Shown here piece by piece: positions 38,383-47,217 of a DNA stretch of 64,000 nucleotides (positions within the stretch are counted from its first letter, which is position 1; the number at the start of each line of letters is the position of its first letter). Location: positions 372,001 to 436,000 of the forward strand of contig NZ_CP102294.1 in the NCBI RefSeq assembly GCF_025144665.1, in the 5' to 3' direction. This DNA is from Alistipes ihumii AP11. GTDB lineage: Bacteria; Bacteroidota; Bacteroidia; Bacteroidales; Rikenellaceae. Position numbers and translations under genes: made by a program. The notes beneath the pieces were generated by a model, which was not told the origin of the DNA, did no database searches, and saw only the letters and a list, made by a program, of their open reading frames with translations.

Positions 38383-40692
38383 TCATTCCGCAAAAGCCTC
38401 GTCGCACATCGACTGAGGCAGATCGCCGGGCGAGCTTCCCCAATCGCGGTTCGGCCGAGCTCCCATTTCGAAAGTCAGGGTCGCATCGCCGCCGAAAAGC
38501 TCCTCGTGGCTCAGCCAGTTTTTCGTGAAGGGCCGTCCGTTGAGCGAAGCCGACCGGATATAGCGGTTCTCGCGCGAAACGCCGTTCGCTCGGACCGTCA
38601 GCACGCCCCGCCCGTGACGAAGCTTCACCTCGGGGAAAATGGGCGTGCCGACGAAATAGACCGCCCGCCCGTGCGTTACCGGGTAGAAGCCCATCGAGCT
38701 CATCACGTACCAAGCCGACATCTGCCCCGTATCGTCATTGCCGCAGATTCCTTCGGGCGAAGCATCGTACAGCGTGTAAAGCACGTCGGCGATCCGCCGC
38801 TGGGCTTTCCACGGCTCGCCGGCATAATTGTACATGTACAGCGTGTGGTGACCGGGCTCGTTCCCTTGGGCGTACTGTCCGATCAGGCCCGTAATGTCCG
38901 GCGCCGGATTGTCGCCGTGTATCTCGGAGCTGACCGTGAAGAGCGAGTCGAGTTTGGCTACGAAAAGCTCCCGTCCGCCGAACAAATCGATCAGTCCCTT
39001 TCCATCGTGCGGCACGAAAAACGTCCACTGCCACGAGGTCCCCTCGCAGAAGTCGTCCCCCTCGCGGTAATGATTCGACAGAAACGGGTCGAACGGCGTG
39101 CGCCAGCTTCCGTCGGAAAGCCTGCCTCGCATGAAGCGCAGCGAACTGTCGAACAGATTGCGGTAACGGCCGGCGCGCTCGATGTAGCGCTCGTAATCCT
39201 CCTCGCGACCCAGCATGCGCGCCATCTGCGCGATGCACCAGTCGTCGTAGCAGTATTCGAGCGTCTTCGACACGGAAGTGATCTCCAGATCGCAGGGCAC
39301 ATAGCCGTAGCGGTTGTAATGACGCGCGCCGCGGAACGCTTTCAGGAAATAGCCGAAGGTATCGCGGTCGGACGATGCTTTCATCGCCTCGTACAGGGCC
39401 TCTACATCGAAATCGCGGATTCCCTTGCTATAGGCATCGGCTATCACCGGCATCGAATGGTACCCGATCATGCACATATTCTCGACTCCCGCAAGCGTCC
39501 AGATAGGCAACTGGCCGCAATGGCGATAGTGCTCGAGCATCGTTTTCATCAAATCGCGCGTGACGTCGGGCCGCAGAATAGCGATCAACGGATTCTGCGC
39601 CCGGAACGTATCCCACAGACTCAACACGCCTGCGAAATAGCGGAAGTCGCCCCGGTACACTTTCGAGTCGGAGCTCCGATACTCTCCCGTCACGTCGGAA
39701 TAGAGCATAGGGTAGAGCATAGCGTAATAAAGGCTGGTATAGAAAACTTCCCGGCGGGACGGTTCCCCGCCCTCGATCCGAACGGCTGACAGCTGCTCGT
39801 TCCACGCACTATAGGCGGAGGAGCGCACCCGGTCGAAGTTCCAGCCTTTGATTTCGGCCGACAGATTTTCCCGGGCCCCTTCCATGCTGACCGGAGAAAT
39901 CCCGACACGCGCCACGAGCGGTCGTCCGTCCCGGCCACCGAAATTCAGCACGGCCCGGACATCCGTTCCCTCGAGCTCGCGAATCCCTTCGACCGACCGC
40001 CCATGGTCGAAAAAGCGGCACGAACGGATCGGCTCCGAAAACTCCGCATAGAAATAGACATGCTGCTCGGGCGCCCAGCCGTTCGAGATGCGGAACCCGC
40101 GCACGGTGCGCTCGTCGACCCACTCGAGCCTCGAGACCTTCACCGTATCGAAATCCTCGTCGGCGAATATCGTCGTCGAGTGCTGACAACCGTGCTTCAG
40201 GTCGACGATCAGCTGCCGCGCCGCGCCGTCCGGATAAGCATACCGGTGCATGCCACAGCGGGAAGTCGCCGTCAGCTCGGCCTCGATGTCCGAGTCGAGC
40301 AGCCTGACCCGGTAATACCCGGGCTCGACATGCTCCTGCTCATGCGAGAAACGGCTGCCGACACGATCGGGATAAACCTCCAGCCGCTGCCATGCGCTAT
40401 CCGCCACCGGGAAAAACATAATGTCCTGAAAATCGGTTCCGCCGCCGCCCGACTTGTGCGTATGGCTGAAGCCATAGATCACATCGTGGTCGTAGTGGTA
40501 GCCCGACGAGGTGAAATAGGTGTCGGGACCGAGCTGCACCATCCCGAACGGAGCAGCCGCCACCGGCACGACGCAGCCGGCCGCCCCGGTTCCCATCATC
40601 GGACGGACGAGGGAAGCGGGCTCCGCCCCGGCGGCAAGCGTCGCCGCATACAGCGGCATCGCAGCCGCCAGAATCATTTTATGGTAATCCAT
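38383..40692 (-). CDS. GH92 alpha-mannosidase, exported
   Basis: Calcium-dependent exo-alpha-mannosidase family; members cleave alpha-1,2, -1,3, -1,4 or -1,6 mannosyl links or mannose phosphate. The start at 40692 gives a signal peptide (MDYHKMILAAAMPLYAATLAAGA) and 768 residues, the normal GH92 length. Signatures: RPMMGTG near the N terminus, AAPFGMVQLGPDT, YGFSHTHKSGGGG, SLWDTFRAQNPL, YAQGNEPGHHTLYMYNYAG and GNDDTGQMSAWYVMSSMGFYPV. The linkage cannot be read with certainty. It is fourth in the cluster, after the unassigned 712-residue gene, with a 73-nt gap containing a hairpin. Confidence 0.93.
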   Translation of the reverse strand: MDYHKMILAAAMPLYAATLAAGAEPASLVRPMMGTGAAGCVVPVAAAPFGMVQLGPDTYFTSSGYHYDHDVIYGFSHTHKSGGGGTDFQDIMFFPVADSAWQRLEVYPDRVGSRFSHEQEHVEPGYYRVRLLDSDIEAELTATSRCGMHRYAYPDGAARQLIVDLKHGCQHSTTIFADEDFDTVKVSRLEWVDERTVRGFRISNGWAPEQHVYFYAEFSEPIRSCRFFDHGRSVEGIRELEGTDVRAVLNFGGRDGRPLVARVGISPVSMEGARENLSAEIKGWNFDRVRSSAYSAWNEQLSAVRIEGGEPSRREVFYTSLYYAMLYPMLYSDVTGEYRSSDSKVYRGDFRYFAGVLSLWDTFRAQNPLIAILRPDVTRDLMKTMLEHYRHCGQLPIWTLAGVENMCMIGYHSMPVIADAYSKGIRDFDVEALYEAMKASSDRDTFGYFLKAFRGARHYNRYGYVPCDLEITSVSKTLEYCYDDWCIAQMARMLGREEDYERYIERAGRYRNLFDSSLRFMRGRLSDGSWRTPFDPFLSNHYREGDDFCEGTSWQWTFFVPHDGKGLIDLFGGRELFVAKLDSLFTVSSEIHGDNPAPDITGLIGQYAQGNEPGHHTLYMYNYAGEPWKAQRRIADVLYTLYDASPEGICGNDDTGQMSAWYVMSSMGFYPVTHGRAVYFVGTPIFPEVKLRHGRGVLTVRANGVSRENRYIRSASLNGRPFTKNWLSHEELFGGDATLTFEMGARPNRDWGSSPGDLPQSMCDEAFAE

Positions 40693-40716
40693 ACTGGTAT
40701 CTCGTTTCAAAGGAAC

Positions 40717-40741
40717 GGGGCCCGCCCGCAAGGCAGGCCCC
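40717..40741 (-). other. mRNA hairpin between the 712-residue gene and the GH92 gene
   Basis: A 10-bp GC-rich stem (40717-40726 with 40732-40741, one G-U pair on the minus strand) and a 5-nt loop. There is no clear T-run after it, so RNA processing or stability is as likely as partial termination. Confidence 0.45.
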
Positions 40742-40765
40742 GCCCGTTTCGGTCCGTAACGGCTA

Positions 40766-42904
40766 TTATTTCCTGCTTTTGGCAGCCTCGGCCTCGCGGT
40801 CGAGCAGATAGTAGATGTTGTCGGCAATCGGCCCCGGGGCGATGAACATGCCGCCGAAAAGACCCGTCACCGAATTGTGCGTATCGGGGAAGCAATAGTC
40901 GAACTCGCCCTGCCGGTAACGCTCGTAAGTCTCAGGAATGTTGTGCGGACGCCAGTTGTCATCCGTGTGCACGCTCATCCACTGGAGCGCCGCGTTCGTG
41001 ATACCGCGCTGAAACTTGAGCCAGTCGATCTCGGGATCGATCTCGTCCCAGCGGATGTTCTCGCGGGCCGACTGGGCGAATACGCCCAGCACTTCCCATT
41101 GCACATGGTCGCGCACCCAGTTGGCGAAATACCAGTCGCTCGAACTGAGCACCGGCTTCGTGTAATAGAGCGACGGCATGTCCTCGGGCTCCCACAGGTG
41201 CGTGAACGGCAGAATCGTGCGAATCCAGTAGACGGCTTTTTGCTTGTACTTTTCGTCGCCGAACTGCTCGTAAGCCTGATAGTTCGCAATGGCGGCATGG
41301 CCGGCGGCGAACAGGTTGGCCGCATGGAGAGGGGTCTCCCAGAAATCGCCGCCCTCCGGCCGGGTCATCGGAAGGCAATAGTCGAGCGCCTTGCGCGCGG
41401 CATCCAAGAAGCGCCGCTCGCCGGTTTCCCGCCCGATGCGGAGCAGATCCATCGCGGGCAGAATCGTGATGTCGAGCGCCGTCGCTCCGTCGAGACCCAT
41501 CGGCTCGACGAACGACGTGGCCACCTTGAAATCGTCCTTACGGAAATGGCGGCCGTCGGGCTCGAATGCGAACGAGCCGTCGGCACGCTGAATCGCCAGA
41601 ATCTCGTCACCCTGTTTTTCGAGACGTTTCTTCCGAGCCTCGTCCGTCTCGGGCTGCGAACCGCCTTTCGGTCTCACGGACTCGATCTTGGCCTGCAACT
41701 GCTTGACGACTTCCGACTTCTTATTCTCCTGCATGTAACGAACCAGAAAACCCGGCACGTTCGGGCCCGCTTCCTCGATCGAGCGTTGCACGACGCCGAA
41801 ACCGCGCCCCTCGTGCCACAGGTTCGTGTTGTATGCCTCGGCCATCCGGTCGAGCGCATCGCGATAGTCCCATCTCGGAGCGGCGGGCTCGGGCAGTCCG
41901 TTGCGCAGCACCCATTCGGTCACCACGTCGACGCTGTTGCCTTTCGTAAGCCAGAGCTCGGCATTGAAAACAATTTTCTGACCGATGCGCAGTTCGAGCG
42001 CATTTTCGGCCCAAAGCTCGTTCTCGTGTCCTTCGGTCGAGGCATCGGGTATCATCAGGCCCATCAGCTGGTTGTTCATCCGGTCGACGAAGTTCGGCGA
42101 GGCGAATACCGGCTGCGGATGCTGCGTACGATAGTTGAACCAGCGAGCGGCCACCTCATTCGGATTCCATGAGAGACCGATCGCGTCGCCGTCATGGCTG
42201 ATCGCCATGACCGGTACGGAAACCTTGTTGGGGTGGGGAGCCACCCGCAATGCCCACGGGTCCTTGAAAAAGTCCGTTCCGCTCGTCCATTCGTCGCCTA
42301 CGGCCCAGTCGACTCCCGGCAGGATCGCGTCGTCTTTGGCCGTGCCGAACGACGACTCGCCGACCTTGAGCCACGGGCCGCGCAGATAGCGCACATGATA
42401 GTTGCCCGTAGCGGTGAGGTCGTAATTCAACTTGACGAAAGGCGAGTCGTCCTCGAGCGCAATCGTCACGACGCCGGTAATGGCCGGCTCGGCAAGCGGG
42501 TAGTGCATCCAGTTGTCGAACGAGGTCCCCTTCAGCATGTCGCGCACGACGACCGACTTGACCCGAAACACCAGACTCTCGCCTTCGGGAGTGCTGACAC
42601 GGGACACCGAATCGGCCTCGAGGCGCATCGGAATGTCCTGATCGCGGATCATCAGCTCGCCCAAATGATCCATCACGGCCATCAACTTGCCCGAGGGAGT
42701 CTCGATCTCGGCCCAGCCCCAGCCCTTAATCCGCTTGAAGAAATGAAGCGTAACGTAGCGGTTTTTCAGCGTAACCGACTCGTTCACATAGCTGCTCTGC
42801 TTGAACTTCGGCTCCAAACCGTTGTCGGCCGCACGAACCTGCCGTACGCCCCACAGACCCGCGCAAAGCGAGGCGAGTCCTATCGAAATAATCAGTTTTT
42901 TCAT
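40766..42904 (-). CDS. Unassigned exported protein of the glycan cluster, candidate alpha/alpha-barrel enzyme
   Basis: I do not recognise a family. The 712-residue protein has a signal peptide (MKKLIISIGLASLCAGLWGVRQVRA). Residues about 30-330 are strand-rich with Trp and aromatic motifs such as WGWAEIETPSGKLMAV, GVDWAVGDEWTSGTDFF and IGLSWNPNEVAARWF. Residues about 345-700 are helical repeats of toroid type: LDRMAEAYNTNLWHEGRGFG, LLRIGRETGERRFLDAARKALDY, WETPLHAANLFAAGHAAIANYQAYEQFG and WYFANWVRDHVQWEVLG. A beta-sandwich followed by an (alpha/alpha) barrel is typical of several hydrolase and lyase families. The gene lies 17 nt after the GH71/GH99-like gene, so a role in the same glycan pathway is likely. 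Confidence 0.7.
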   Translation of the reverse strand: MKKLIISIGLASLCAGLWGVRQVRAADNGLEPKFKQSSYVNESVTLKNRYVTLHFFKRIKGWGWAEIETPSGKLMAVMDHLGELMIRDQDIPMRLEADSVSRVSTPEGESLVFRVKSVVVRDMLKGTSFDNWMHYPLAEPAITGVVTIALEDDSPFVKLNYDLTATGNYHVRYLRGPWLKVGESSFGTAKDDAILPGVDWAVGDEWTSGTDFFKDPWALRVAPHPNKVSVPVMAISHDGDAIGLSWNPNEVAARWFNYRTQHPQPVFASPNFVDRMNNQLMGLMIPDASTEGHENELWAENALELRIGQKIVFNAELWLTKGNSVDVVTEWVLRNGLPEPAAPRWDYRDALDRMAEAYNTNLWHEGRGFGVVQRSIEEAGPNVPGFLVRYMQENKKSEVVKQLQAKIESVRPKGGSQPETDEARKKRLEKQGDEILAIQRADGSFAFEPDGRHFRKDDFKVATSFVEPMGLDGATALDITILPAMDLLRIGRETGERRFLDAARKALDYCLPMTRPEGGDFWETPLHAANLFAAGHAAIANYQAYEQFGDEKYKQKAVYWIRTILPFTHLWEPEDMPSLYYTKPVLSSSDWYFANWVRDHVQWEVLGVFAQSARENIRWDEIDPEIDWLKFQRGITNAALQWMSVHTDDNWRPHNIPETYERYRQGEFDYCFPDTHNSVTGLFGGMFIAPGPIADNIYYLLDREAEAAKSRK

Positions 42905-42921
42905 CGTTCGTTCGGTTTATC

Positions 42922-44772
42922 CTATTCTTCGAAATGGTAGTTGGCCCGGCGCGAAGGAGCCTGATCGCCGTTGAGCAGGAACTCGTCGATATCGCCCAAC
43001 TTCTGAATGCCGTCGGCCCAGTGGAAGTCGAACGACAGCTTGCCTGAGCCGAAAAATTTTCTCGGCACGGCCACCATCAGCTCGTTCCCCTCATAGCGAT
43101 AATCGATCGTCGCAGGCTTCCCCCAGTCGTCGCGTCCATAGGTTCTCACGCCCGTGCGGCGGCCGTCGTGCAACGACTCGTTGACCAGCAGGTCGTAGCC
43201 TTCCCAACCGGTCGAGTGATCGCCGTCGGCATCGATGAACAGCAGCATCCACAACGGATCGGTATGCGGCGTGAGCGGATCGGCCGTTCGGACATAGAAA
43301 TAGACGAAGCGGTCGTCCCGGGCCACCTTCGATTCGACGATATCGTTGCGTCCGGTCCGGTTCACATAGGGCCCGGCCGCGAAATTGCCCGGGCTGTCGC
43401 GGTGATACGTGTCGCCCACATGATCGAAATAGGAATTCTCCACCTGCTTCCACTGGTCGAATCCGCCGTTCAGGTCGATCGTCCGCTCCGGTCCCGCCGC
43501 GACCGGCTCGGCTACACCCTTGTACCTGCGGACGGCCGCCATCAGCTGATAGTAGTAATTGTCGCCGTGACCGCCTTTCATCGGCTCGATGTCGCGGCTG
43601 TACTCCTGATTGTACTGGTCGATGAAATAGGATTCGCCCATTTCGATCTTCCGTCCCCCCTTGCCGCAGTTCGCCCCCGGAAAGAAGTCCCATTGACGCA
43701 TTTCCTCGTCGTAGTCTTCATGACGGCGGGTCATCTGGCCGGCCGTCCACTCGTTCCAGCCCGTCACGAAAACGAACTCGGGATCGACTTCCAAAGCCCG
43801 GCTCCACTGCTCGGCGAAATAGAGTCCCTTGTCGGTATCGGGCGTCACGTCGTAACGGTCGGTTTCGGGCTGCACGCCGTCATGGAAGCTGCGGCCGATG
43901 TTCGACAGCGGATGCTCGGCTACGGCCACAGGTACGTATTCGGCCCGGTCGGGCGACTCGCTCCAGCCGACCGACTGAGGATAATGGTCGACCCAAGGCC
44001 ATTCGTCGTGACCGTCGTCGTACCAGCGGAGCGTCGTCCATGCCCAGCTTTGGCGAATAGTGAAGAAATCGGTAATCGCTTTCGGGAAACGCACGTCGTT
44101 CACTTGCTGGCGATTCCCTGTGACATGCTGCCCGAACAACAGCAGCGGCTTGCCTTTCCATCGGAACCACAAGTCGGCGTAAAGGCCCCGGCTGTAAATT
44201 TTGTCCCAAAGCAATTCGACCGATTTCTGACTGGCCAGACACGCGATCTGCGGCGTCGGCTCGCCTTCGGCGCGCATCCGCCGGAACACGTCGGCGATAA
44301 AACAGAACACGTCCTCGTAAATATGGTCGTTCGTATTGTCCAGCACGATCAGATCGACGCCCGCATCGCACAACTGGCGCGCATGACGTCGAACGATCCA
44401 CTCGTCTTTCATAATATAGTAGCCGGCCTCGGGCTCGCCCCAATAGTGCGTGCCGCCTCCCCATTTCGGATGCTCCGGATCGGCCGCCAGAATCTTCGTC
44501 ACGTCGAACGGCCCCTGCTTGGCGCCGTTGTTATTGTGCGTAACGAAATAGAACATGCCGACCACCCGGTTCCCCTTGCGCGGTCCGCACTCGTCGAAGC
44601 CGGGCAACGCGCGGCCCAGCGCGTCGGTCGCCGTCCACGTATCGGACCGAAGATCCTTCGCTGGTGTCGAAAGCGGCTCGGGAGAAACCGCCCGCAAAGC
44701 AAGCGACCCCAAGCTGCAAGCGACCGACAATATGCCTATTTTCAGAAAATTCGACTTACTCATCTCTATCAA
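42922..44772 (-). CDS. GH71/GH99-like exported hydrolase with CBM9-like C terminus
   Basis: A 616-residue protein; in-frame starts at 44772 and 44763 (MSKSNF) are both possible, each leading into a hydrophobic signal segment. Residues about 60-420 fit the GH71/GH99/WbsX-like TIM-barrel group: GMFYFVTHNNNGAKQGP, RHARQLCDAGVDLIVLDNTN, FRWKGKPLLLFG and the diagnostic WNEW motif in VFVTGWNEWTAGQM (Glu341). Residues about 430-616 form a CBM9-like domain (FDQWKQVENSYFDHVGDTYH, DDRFVYFYVRTADPLT, LLFIDADGDHSTGWEGYDLL). Assignment to GH99 proper (endo-alpha-mannosidase) is not certain. It lies 9 nt after the DUF5722-like gene. Confidence 0.75.
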   Translation of the reverse strand: MIEMSKSNFLKIGILSVACSLGSLALRAVSPEPLSTPAKDLRSDTWTATDALGRALPGFDECGPRKGNRVVGMFYFVTHNNNGAKQGPFDVTKILAADPEHPKWGGGTHYWGEPEAGYYIMKDEWIVRRHARQLCDAGVDLIVLDNTNDHIYEDVFCFIADVFRRMRAEGEPTPQIACLASQKSVELLWDKIYSRGLYADLWFRWKGKPLLLFGQHVTGNRQQVNDVRFPKAITDFFTIRQSWAWTTLRWYDDGHDEWPWVDHYPQSVGWSESPDRAEYVPVAVAEHPLSNIGRSFHDGVQPETDRYDVTPDTDKGLYFAEQWSRALEVDPEFVFVTGWNEWTAGQMTRRHEDYDEEMRQWDFFPGANCGKGGRKIEMGESYFIDQYNQEYSRDIEPMKGGHGDNYYYQLMAAVRRYKGVAEPVAAGPERTIDLNGGFDQWKQVENSYFDHVGDTYHRDSPGNFAAGPYVNRTGRNDIVESKVARDDRFVYFYVRTADPLTPHTDPLWMLLFIDADGDHSTGWEGYDLLVNESLHDGRRTGVRTYGRDDWGKPATIDYRYEGNELMVAVPRKFFGSGKLSFDFHWADGIQKLGDIDEFLLNGDQAPSRRANYHFEE

Positions 44773-44781
44773 AAGTTCGGT

Positions 44782-46920
44782 TCAATCGTTCAGTTCGGGC
44801 CTCATCGGAATAGGCGCCTTGTAGATCACCTGATCCCAATCGTCGATGCCGATAATGTCCTTGGCGAACTCGAATACTTCGTCCTCTCGATCCGTCCCGA
44901 AAGCCTGAAATACGAACCATGCCGGCTTGCGTCCGCCCGGATCGGTCTCGTCGTCCATGAAGCGCCGCACGCCGATCCGCAGGCCGCCCTCGGCCCGCTG
45001 GTCGAACCAGCCGTGCATCTGGTAAGCATCGATTCCGTCGCACGCCTCGAGCTTCTTCATCGCGTAGGCCATACCGGCGGCCTGTTCCCGGAGAGCCTCC
45101 TCGGAGTAGTCCTTCGAGTTGGGATTCTGCTCGGAAAGGAAAACCGTTCTCTTGATCTTGCCCTGATACAGCGCGCGGGGCTGCTTGATCCATGCGTCGA
45201 GCACCTCCAGATTCTTGAACGTAATCTGAGGCGTGTCGTAATCGAACGTCGCCTGATCGTCAAGCCACGATTTGGGCTCGAACAACGACTGGGGGTAGGG
45301 GTGATGAGCGACACCCCATTTGAAATCGCCCTCGGCCTGCGTATAGTCCACGAGCAGCTCGAGCAACTGAGCCGACGGATAGCAGTACTCGTTGTGGCGC
45401 GACTGCCAGTAGTGCGTCAGCGTGATGAACACTTCCGGATGAGGGCTGTACTTGCGGGCCGTATAGTACAACAGGCGCATCGACTTGATATAAATATCCA
45501 TGAAGCGCAGCGGCGTCTTGATACCCGCGTTGGTCCACACCCAACCCGCATCGACCTCGTTGTGGGCGATCCAGTGATGCACGCGGCCGTACTTCTTGTC
45601 GGGACGGCTGTAGCGCTCGGCCAGAAAATCGATCGCGGCGGCATACAGGTTCAGCGACTCGAGCGTCGTCATGTTCGGCATCGTATAGATACCCGCCGGA
45701 TCGAAGTCGGGATGCTCGAACAGCCGTCCGGCCGTTTTGTCGGCGAACGAGCGTTCGGGAGCGATCAGAACGATCGCGTTGACGATTACGTCTCGGGCGG
45801 CCGTATACTGCAACGTCTTGTCGAAACCTTCGATCGCCTTGCGGTCGGCATAATACGTCCGACCGTTATAGTCGAACGGAATCGCATCGTCCGAGGGCGT
45901 CAGGCTCATGAAGCCGAGCCACATGTTGACCGTGACGCTGGTAATGTCCAGACTGTCGAGGTCGGAAGCGAAACGATTCGCTCCGAAACCGCCGATTCCC
46001 TTCTTGCTGGCGGGAACCTCATGGGGCAGATCGTACTTGGCCTTCACGTCGTCGGCATAATGGCCGTGCGAGCAGATCAGCATGCCGTTCTGCGATTTCT
46101 GGGCCAGCACCCAGCGCGAGTACAGCCGGTCGTAGCGCTGGCCGTCCACCTCCGCATAGCGGTCGAAATCGGCCTTGAACTTCTTCGGCCCTTTCACACG
46201 CTGAACAGTCAGAAAGTCTTTTTCGGTCAGTTCGCGGAACATCGGCACCTCGCACAGGTAGACCTCGCCGGACATTCCCTTGATATCTCCGCTGACCTCT
46301 ACGCGGTCGTCGTTCACCGTGACGCGAGACACCTCGCACGGGTAGTTTTTCTTCAGATAGACCTCGATATCGGCATTGAGTTGTTTCTCGCGCCGCTCCC
46401 GCTCGGTCTTCAGCCGGGCCTGCTCCCGTTCTTTCTCCGTATAGGCTCTCAGCCGGGCATTGCGGATACGCATCGTCGTCGGCCGCGCCGCATTCGGAAC
46501 GATCAGCAGGCTCAGATAATCGTCAGGACCTTGCAGCCTCTTCAGCTTGTCGGTCACGTCGACCGAGAAGGTGCTCCATCCTTCGGCTATCGGCAGCCGG
46601 ATCATGTTCTCCTCGATACGCGAACGGTCGTCGTTGACCATCACGACCATGAACTCCATGCCGCTGGCGCAGAAATAGTCGAAGCTGAGCACCGAAATAC
46701 CCTCTGCCAAAGAACCTTTGACCGGCTCGAAGCGGATGACCGCGCTGCCGGGCGCGGTCGTCACCTCGTAGACATCGCGGTCGACTTGCTTGAATGTAAA
46801 TTCCTTCGATTCGGTGGGACGAACGGTCAATGCGACCGGTTCCGGAGTCTGGGCGCCGAGCCTGTACAGACCCGACAGCGCACCCGCCAGCAACAGGCTG
46901 GCAAGAATCTTCCTTCGCAT
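44782..46920 (-). CDS. Exported clan GH-A-like protein (DUF5722-type)
   Basis: A 712-residue protein, first in the cluster, with a signal peptide (MRRKILASLLLAGALSGLYRLGA). Residues about 30-160 are a beta-sandwich of CBM type, followed by a Glu/Arg-rich linker helix. Residues about 280-700 form a TIM-barrel-like domain resembling DUF5722. Two Glu residues fit a retaining clan GH-A active site: Glu455 in HHWIAHNEVDAGW (the Asn-Glu acid/base pattern) and Glu597 in VFLSEQNPN (nucleophile-like). Substrate unknown. The DUF5722 name is from memory of the pattern and should be confirmed by profile search. Confidence 0.72.
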   Translation of the reverse strand: MRRKILASLLLAGALSGLYRLGAQTPEPVALTVRPTESKEFTFKQVDRDVYEVTTAPGSAVIRFEPVKGSLAEGISVLSFDYFCASGMEFMVVMVNDDRSRIEENMIRLPIAEGWSTFSVDVTDKLKRLQGPDDYLSLLIVPNAARPTTMRIRNARLRAYTEKEREQARLKTERERREKQLNADIEVYLKKNYPCEVSRVTVNDDRVEVSGDIKGMSGEVYLCEVPMFRELTEKDFLTVQRVKGPKKFKADFDRYAEVDGQRYDRLYSRWVLAQKSQNGMLICSHGHYADDVKAKYDLPHEVPASKKGIGGFGANRFASDLDSLDITSVTVNMWLGFMSLTPSDDAIPFDYNGRTYYADRKAIEGFDKTLQYTAARDVIVNAIVLIAPERSFADKTAGRLFEHPDFDPAGIYTMPNMTTLESLNLYAAAIDFLAERYSRPDKKYGRVHHWIAHNEVDAGWVWTNAGIKTPLRFMDIYIKSMRLLYYTARKYSPHPEVFITLTHYWQSRHNEYCYPSAQLLELLVDYTQAEGDFKWGVAHHPYPQSLFEPKSWLDDQATFDYDTPQITFKNLEVLDAWIKQPRALYQGKIKRTVFLSEQNPNSKDYSEEALREQAAGMAYAMKKLEACDGIDAYQMHGWFDQRAEGGLRIGVRRFMDDETDPGGRKPAWFVFQAFGTDREDEVFEFAKDIIGIDDWDQVIYKAPIPMRPELND

Positions 46921-46997
46921 AGAATATTAAAAGTTTAGGTTAAGTAATACTTGTCTCGCCTCTCGAGGCGCAGCAACTCTAAAATACAATAATACGG

Positions 46998-47013
46998 TTT
47001 TTTCCGGAAAAAA
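46998..47013. promoter_or_regulatory. Perfect 16-bp palindrome, possible operator of the glycan cluster
   Basis: TTTTTTCCGGAAAAAA lies 78 nt before the DUF5722-like start and next to its weak -7 candidate. It has no loop and so is a protein-binding-type palindrome rather than a terminator. Confidence 0.4.
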
Positions 47014-47114
47014 TTCGCATTCCGGCCCCTCCTTCGTGAATTTTCCGGACGGAAACCGTCCATCTGCCGGACATTTTTTTCTGCGACGGATGCGGCCGAT
47101 TCGCGATACTGTTC

Positions 47115-47122
47115 TATCTTTG
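47115..47122 (+). promoter_or_regulatory. Distal -7 element for feoAB
   Basis: TATCTTTG, a perfect TAnnTTTG, 125 nt before the feoAB ATG. Its -33 region has no TTTG. Confidence 0.45.
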
Positions 47123-47209
47123 CACGGCAATGACCAGATAACCGTTTGTAGGTATTTCCGGACGGAACTCTCCCCATATGCAGGTATTCCGACCGGCGTG
47201 CGGACGAAC

Positions 47210-47217
47210 TATCTTTG
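47210..47217 (+). promoter_or_regulatory. Proximal -7 element for feoAB
   Basis: A second TATCTTTG, 30 nt before the feoAB ATG, identical to the distal one. Confidence 0.5.

Noticed and set aside
43168-46938. Open reading frame of 1256 codons on the plus strand opposite the glycan cluster
   Set aside because: It is antisense to two clear exported enzymes, is rich in Arg, His, Val and Ile as expected from the complement of GC-biased codons, and shows no domain or start signal.
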